From assembly GCA_012516755.1 (NCBI GenBank), contig JAAYWE010000124.1, forward strand, positions 1 to 9,471: a DNA stretch of 9,471 nucleotides. Direction: 5' to 3'. Positions 6,485 through 9,471 of the stretch are shown here, piece after piece; the first letter of the stretch is position 1, and every line of letters begins with the position of its first letter. Made by a program: the position numbers and the translations under genes. Below the pieces are notes generated by a model that did no database searches, was not told the DNA's origin, and saw only the letters and a list, made by a program, of their open reading frames with translations. The DNA is from Treponema sp. (GTDB lineage: Bacteria > Spirochaetota > Spirochaetia > Treponematales > Rectinemataceae).

Positions 6485-7729
6485 GTGCAAATACACGAAA
6501 CTATGGATGAAGCCTCTGCTCGCGCAGCGCTTGCGCGCGCTAATCGTATTGTAGTCAAAATTGGTACCGCGACCATTTCCAGACCTGAATCTAGCCCGGC
6601 CCGCCTGACTCGGCTATATCGATCCGATGGCAAGGCTTTTTTGGCCGATTTGCCCGATGGGGCTGTCGCAAAAGACTCAGGATATCCTTCGAAAGGAATT
6701 ATCGATACCGCATATATCTATAATGTAGCAGAACAGTTTGCCGAGCTCGTTCAAGCCGGTAGGCAGCTAATCCTTGTCACCTCGGGTGCAATCGGCATGG
6801 GTGCACGCGAGCTGGGCCTTTCTAGGAGAGTCACCGAAGTGCGCATGCGTCAGGCTTGTGCCGCAATAGGTCAGCCCATACTTATGGAAGAATATAGGAG
6901 GGCGTTTGGCATTTTTGGCCTGGTAGCCGCCCAGCTCCTTGTGACTCGAGATGAGTGGGATGATCGCACAAGCTACCTCAACCTCCGCAAGACAGTGGAG
7001 ACTCTCTTGGAAGCCCGGGCAATACCTGTCTTCAACGAGAATGATTCGGTCTCTACGGCAGAGATCGGCAATGCCTTCGGCGACAATGACAGGCTCTCAG
7101 CCTATGTTGCGAGCAAGATCGATGCGGAATTGCTCATTATCCTCTCCGATGTGGATTCGCTCTACAATTCAGATCCAAGAGAAAATCCCCACGCCAAGCC
7201 CATCCCTTATGTGCGAGAGCTATCGGAAGAGCATCTTTCGTTTGCCGGTGGTCGAGGTTCGGAATTTTCTACAGGAGGAATGAAGACAAAGCTTGCCGCC
7301 GTTGCCATTGCACGCGATGCAGGCTGCCGCGTTGTTATTGCTCATGGTCGCGAGTCCAATGTAATTAAGCGCGTCGCATGTGGTGAACCTCTCGGAACAC
7401 TTTTCGACGCAACCCACGCACTTAAAAATAGAATTCGATGGCTCAAGAATTCTCAACCTCGCGGCAATTTAACAATAGATGAAGGTGCTCTAACGGCGAT
7501 ACGAGAGCGCAATTCCCTGCTGCCGGCTGGCATAGTTGCGGTGGAAGGCGATTTTGGCCGCGATTCTGTGGTATTGGTCAATGAAATAGTAAAGCTAATA
7601 AGCAATTTTTCTTCGGCTGAGCTTAGGGCTGTCATGCATAAAAGAAGCGAGGAGATAGATGTGATCCTGGGCGATAATGTGCCCCATGTCGTCGCTAGAC
7701 CCGAAGATATGGCTTTCTTGGATGAATGA
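6485..7729 (+). CDS. proB: Glutamate 5-kinase ProB with an N-terminal insertion
   Basis: ProB phosphorylates the gamma-carboxyl of glutamate with ATP, the committed and usually proline-inhibited step of proline synthesis. The amino-acid-kinase domain shows RIVVKIGTATIS (21-32), LVTSGAIGMG (97-106), FNENDSVSTAEIGNAFGDNDRLSA (183-206, the glutamate site), SDVDSLY (221-227) and EFSTGGMKTKLAAV (260-273). A PUA-like domain follows at about 328-414, with IDEGALTAI and NSLLPAGIVAVEGDF. The product is 414 residues, against about 365-375 for typical ProB. The excess is mostly a segment at about 33-71 between the first strand and the helix before the TSGA motif. I place the start at GTG 6485 because GAGAGGA (6471-6477) lies 7 bases upstream. 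A TTG at 6467 in the same frame would overlap the proA stop, and an ATG at 6503 lacks a Shine-Dalgarno sequence. The order proA-proB is the reverse of the common proBA, with close coupling. Confidence 0.95.
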   Translation: MQIHETMDEASARAALARANRIVVKIGTATISRPESSPARLTRLYRSDGKAFLADLPDGAVAKDSGYPSKGIIDTAYIYNVAEQFAELVQAGRQLILVTSGAIGMGARELGLSRRVTEVRMRQACAAIGQPILMEEYRRAFGIFGLVAAQLLVTRDEWDDRTSYLNLRKTVETLLEARAIPVFNENDSVSTAEIGNAFGDNDRLSAYVASKIDAELLIILSDVDSLYNSDPRENPHAKPIPYVRELSEEHLSFAGGRGSEFSTGGMKTKLAAVAIARDAGCRVVIAHGRESNVIKRVACGEPLGTLFDATHALKNRIRWLKNSQPRGNLTIDEGALTAIRERNSLLPAGIVAVEGDFGRDSVVLVNEIVKLISNFSSAELRAVMHKRSEEIDVILGDNVPHVVARPEDMAFLDE

Positions 7730-7830
7730 TTCCTTCATGCATCGATTTTGGTAGAGCATATAGAATGGCACACAGACCAAAGACGCGGCCTTTTCTTATT
7801 CTGCCCATTGTAGTAAAATAAACCAAGCTC

Positions 7831-8213
7831 ATGGGTGCCGTTTGTGCGGCGTCGCCGCGCGGCGGAAAAGGGAAAACGGTGGAAAACCGTTGCAGCCCCC
7901 GCTACTGTGAGTTGGTATAGATGCGGTCCAGCGATATCGATATTGTACAATATCGCTGCAGCCAGAGCTAAGATCGCTATCACAATAGATGCTTGATCTT
8001 GTTCGCTTTGGCTGATCCACTGGTTCCGACGCTTTTGTTCGACTTCTGATCAATTGGCTTCCGATCGGAAAGATATTGATAGAAACAGAACAAAAGCCAC
8101 CAGAACTGGGAAGGAGAACCACATCGTATGCATTTCTAGCTTTTCTTATGCTGAGATTTGAGCATTATAGAACTGAGAAATTGCATAGCCGGCAAGCCAG
8201 GAAACCTGCCCTT
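7831..8213 (+). ncRNA. Cobalamin riboswitch, enlarged
   Basis: The conserved blocks of the cobalamin aptamer appear in order. They are GGTGCC (7834-7839), a GC-rich arm (7846-7858), GGGAA (7870-7874), the P5 hairpin AACGGT/ACCGTT (7875-7880 with 7886-7891), GCAGCCCCCGCTACTGT (7892-7908, nearly identical to the B12-box core), CCACTG (8017-8022), GGGAAGG (8108-8114), and AAGCCAGGAAACCTGCC (8194-8210, close to the classic AAGCCAGGAGACCTGCC). The element spans about 380 nt, roughly 1.5-2 times the usual size, because of extra arms at 7929-8014, a long arm at 8022-8107, and a stem at 8127-8187. It lies directly upstream of the substrate-binding-protein gene. Binding of adenosyl- or another cobalamin should reduce expression of that operon. 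Which cobalamin form it prefers cannot be told by eye. Confidence 0.93.
7929..8014 (+). other. Two extra helical arms inside the cobalamin riboswitch
   Basis: Between the ACTGT core and CCACTG, where only a short variable linker is typical, two back-to-back hairpins can be drawn. Arm 1 is CAGCGATAT (7929-7937) with ATATCGCTG (7950-7958). A competing 16-base palindrome, GATATTGTACAATATC (7939-7954), overlaps it. Arm 2 pairs CAGCCA/TGGCTG, AGC/GCT and AAGATC/GATCTT, between 7959-7975 and 7995-8014. All pairs are Watson-Crick apart from small interior loops, so real RNA structure is likely. Its function is unknown. Confidence 0.65.
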
Positions 8214-8218
8214 GAACA

Positions 8219-8248
8219 TTTCCATCCTTAATCTTCGGTGGGAGGAGG
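8219..8248 (+). promoter_or_regulatory. Possible Shine-Dalgarno-sequestering hairpin of the riboswitch and strong ribosome-binding site
   Basis: GGAGGAGG (8241-8248) lies 5 bases before the ATG at 8254 and is the strongest ribosome-binding site in the window. TTTCCATC (8219-8226) can pair with GGTGGGAG (8237-8244), giving eight pairs of which three are G-U, and would bury the start of that site. The position just after the aptamer fits a translational expression platform. The pairing is modest in strength and unproven. Confidence 0.45.
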
Positions 8249-8253
8249 CGGAT

Positions 8254-9423
8254 ATGCGACGAATCGCCGGTATTTTCCTTTCTCTATTTCTGATTTTTTT
8301 TCCATTCTTCGACCTCCAGCAAACAAGGTCACAGCATTTAAGTGCCCAGCCAACAAGCACTCAGCAAACCACATATCAAAAAGCCAGCACACTACATGCA
8401 AGCTTCAGCATAGAGCAAAAAAATGGCTACAAACTATTAAAGGCGTACAATCTCTGGCCGGGAGCTTCTTCTACAAAAACATATGTGCTCTACCCCAGAG
8501 GATCTAAAGCTCCTCGAGATGTCGCTGCGGATCTCGCCATAGCAGTGCCTGTGAAGCGCGTCGTTCTTTATTCTACCACCTACATCCCTGCTATCGAGGC
8601 GATCGGAGAGCTCGATGCAGTTGTGGGTGTCGACAATGCCGATTACGTATATAGTCCCGCCCTGCGTGCGCAGATAGCGGCGGGCAAGACTATCGAGACC
8701 TCAAAGAATTGGATGCCCGATATAGAACGGCTGATCATGCTAAAGCCTGATATCATATTCAATTATGGCATTGGCAACGAATGGGATACTTTCCCAAAGA
8801 TGCAGGAGGCAGGGCTGCCTATCGCACTGATTGGAGATTGGAACGAACAGGATCCAATAGCAAGAGCTCAATGGACGGTGTTCATCGCGGCTTTCTTTGA
8901 CAAGGAGAGCATAGCCCAAGAACGCATGGAATCGGTGATAAAAGCCTATGAGAGCCTCAAAACGCTCGCATCAGGAGCCTCTAAGCGACCAAAAGTCCTG
9001 GTAAACGGTCCTTTCCAAGGCATATGGAGCGTCTCGGGTGGGCAGAGCTATATGGCAAGGCTCATAAAGGATGCAGGTGGCGATTATCTTTGGGCAGACA
9101 ATAAAGGCACGGGAGCTCTCAATCTTTCGGTGGAGGCAGTTTTCGAAAGAGCACTAAAGGCGGATATATGGCTCAACCCTGTCTCCGGAGCGAAGCGACT
9201 TTCCGATGTGCGGATAATGGACCCTCGCTTTTCTGCACTGCCTGTTCTGCAGAAAGGACAGGTTTGGAACAATGATCTCAGGTGTTCTCCTGGAGGAGGC
9301 AACGATTACTTCGAGTCCGCGGTAACGAATCCTCATCTTGTTCTTTCTGACTTGATTGCGATTTTTCAACCGGAGCTTCTTCCGAACCATAAGTTCAATT
9401 ATTACAGAAGATTAACTGAATAG
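8254..9423 (+). CDS. Secreted ABC-transporter substrate-binding protein, probably for cobalamin/corrinoids (BtuF/FecB fold)
   Basis: The 389-residue product begins with MRRIAGIFLSLFLIFFPFF, a basic start plus hydrophobic core typical of a signal peptide. No lipobox cysteine is seen, so it is probably a free periplasmic or otherwise exported protein. A polar Gln/Ser/Thr linker follows to about residue 55. The rest matches the type III (helix-backbone) binding-protein family: VPVKRVVLYSTTYIPAIEAIGELDAVVGV (98-126), LIMLKPDIIFNYGIG (160-174), GQSYMARLIKDAGGDYLW (263-280), ADIWLNPV (303-310), GGGNDYFES (347-355). Glu115 sits where such proteins dock on the permease. Family members carry haem, ferric siderophores or vitamin B12. 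The upstream cobalamin riboswitch makes a corrinoid the best guess. The ATG at 8254 is chosen for its GGAGGAGG site and signal peptide; the longer frame from 8158 would be translated riboswitch. The stop is TAG. Confidence 0.88.
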   Translation: MRRIAGIFLSLFLIFFPFFDLQQTRSQHLSAQPTSTQQTTYQKASTLHASFSIEQKNGYKLLKAYNLWPGASSTKTYVLYPRGSKAPRDVAADLAIAVPVKRVVLYSTTYIPAIEAIGELDAVVGVDNADYVYSPALRAQIAAGKTIETSKNWMPDIERLIMLKPDIIFNYGIGNEWDTFPKMQEAGLPIALIGDWNEQDPIARAQWTVFIAAFFDKESIAQERMESVIKAYESLKTLASGASKRPKVLVNGPFQGIWSVSGGQSYMARLIKDAGGDYLWADNKGTGALNLSVEAVFERALKADIWLNPVSGAKRLSDVRIMDPRFSALPVLQKGQVWNNDLRCSPGGGNDYFESAVTNPHLVLSDLIAIFQPELLPNHKFNYYRRLTE

Positions 9424-9440
9424 AGCCTGAGCATTGCTGC

Positions 9441-9471
9441 ATGAGTATCTATAAGGACTATAATAATAGAA
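9441..9471 (+). CDS. Possible start of the next operon gene, cut by the right edge
   Basis: An ATG 17 bases after the binding-protein stop opens a frame, MSIYKDYNNR, that continues to the window end. Position and strand suit a BtuC/FecC-type permease, the usual neighbour of such a binding protein. Only ten codons are visible and no clear ribosome-binding site precedes it. AAGGAC at 9453-9458 could instead serve a start just outside the window. Confidence 0.3.
   Translation, partial: MSIYKDYNNR

Noticed and set aside
7722..7750. Intrinsic terminator after proB (ATGAA/TTCAT hairpin followed by TTTT)
   Set aside because: The stem is only five A/T-rich pairs, overlaps the stop codon, and the T-run is nine bases away, so it is too weak to call.
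7759..7819. Riboswitch promoter with -10 TAGAAT (7761-7766) or TAAAAT (7814-7819)
   Set aside because: Both hexamers are good -10 matches, but neither has a credible -35 at 16-18 bp. The transcript start before the riboswitch stays undecided.
7846..7858. GC-rich run GCGGCGTCGCCGC as a separate repeat or foreign insertion
   Set aside because: It forms a five-pair hairpin just where the cobalamin aptamer has its P3-type arm, so the riboswitch explains it.
8111..8139. A four-codon frame, Met-His-Phe-stop, at 8128-8139 behind AAGGAG, as a leader peptide
   Set aside because: AAGGAG is part of the conserved GGGAAGG block of the aptamer, the spacing is long, and three residues give no regulatory logic.
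8148..8228. A 26-codon frame starting at ATG 8148
   Set aside because: It lies within riboswitch stems and the 3' conserved block, with no ribosome-binding site and no recognisable sequence.
8158..8253. Longer start for the binding-protein gene, adding 32 residues
   Set aside because: The added stretch is the 3' part of the cobalamin riboswitch (AAGCCAGGAAACCTGCC) and has no ribosome-binding site. The ATG at 8254 has GGAGGAGG and begins a signal peptide.

Overview
The window is a stretch of bacterial chromosome at roughly 48-50 % G+C by eye, carrying housekeeping metabolism, one signalling locus and the front of a transport operon. No insertion sequence, phage gene, CRISPR array, tRNA or rRNA was recognised. 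The mix (flavin-dependent thymidylate synthase, GH36-type galactosidase, multi-GAF HD-GYP protein, B12-riboswitch-controlled uptake) would fit an anaerobic or fermentative bacterium. A spirochaete is my best guess, but nothing here proves the phylum.

Layout, left to right. (1) Positions 1-344, minus strand: the N-terminal fragment of a probable GH36 alpha-galactosidase that runs off the left edge. (2) 345-468: a divergent control region with tandem 14-bp repeats and a perfect 8+2+8 palindrome. (3) 469-1359, plus: thyX. (4) 1447-3963, minus, convergent with thyX: a PAS/GAF/GAF/GAF/HD-GYP cyclic-di-GMP phosphodiesterase gene cut into two open frames by a single in-frame TAG codon at 3226-3228. 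(5) 3964-4142: twin short hairpins with identical trinucleotide loops. (6) 4143-5021, minus: a beta-hydroxyacid dehydrogenase of the GarR/3-hydroxyisobutyrate dehydrogenase family, with a good promoter overlapped by a palindrome. (7) 5154-7729, plus: proA then proB, tightly coupled. These are two steps of proline synthesis, and the kinase carries an extra segment of about 40 residues. (8) 7831-8213: an unusually large cobalamin riboswitch with extra helical arms. (9) 8254-9423, plus: a secreted ABC-transporter binding protein whose ligand is inferred from the riboswitch to be a corrinoid. The transporter operon probably continues beyond the right edge.

How the parts relate. ProA and ProB act in sequence on glutamate. 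The riboswitch should shut off the binding-protein operon when B12 is plentiful. The dehydrogenase, thyX and the galactosidase look like independent units. Three genes that start transcription units (the galactosidase, thyX and proA) lack a Shine-Dalgarno sequence and have a -10-like hexamer close enough to the start codon to predict leaderless or nearly leaderless mRNAs. The dehydrogenase, proB and the binding protein have clear ribosome-binding sites.

The two points most worth following up are the amber-split HD-GYP gene and the expanded cobalamin riboswitch.
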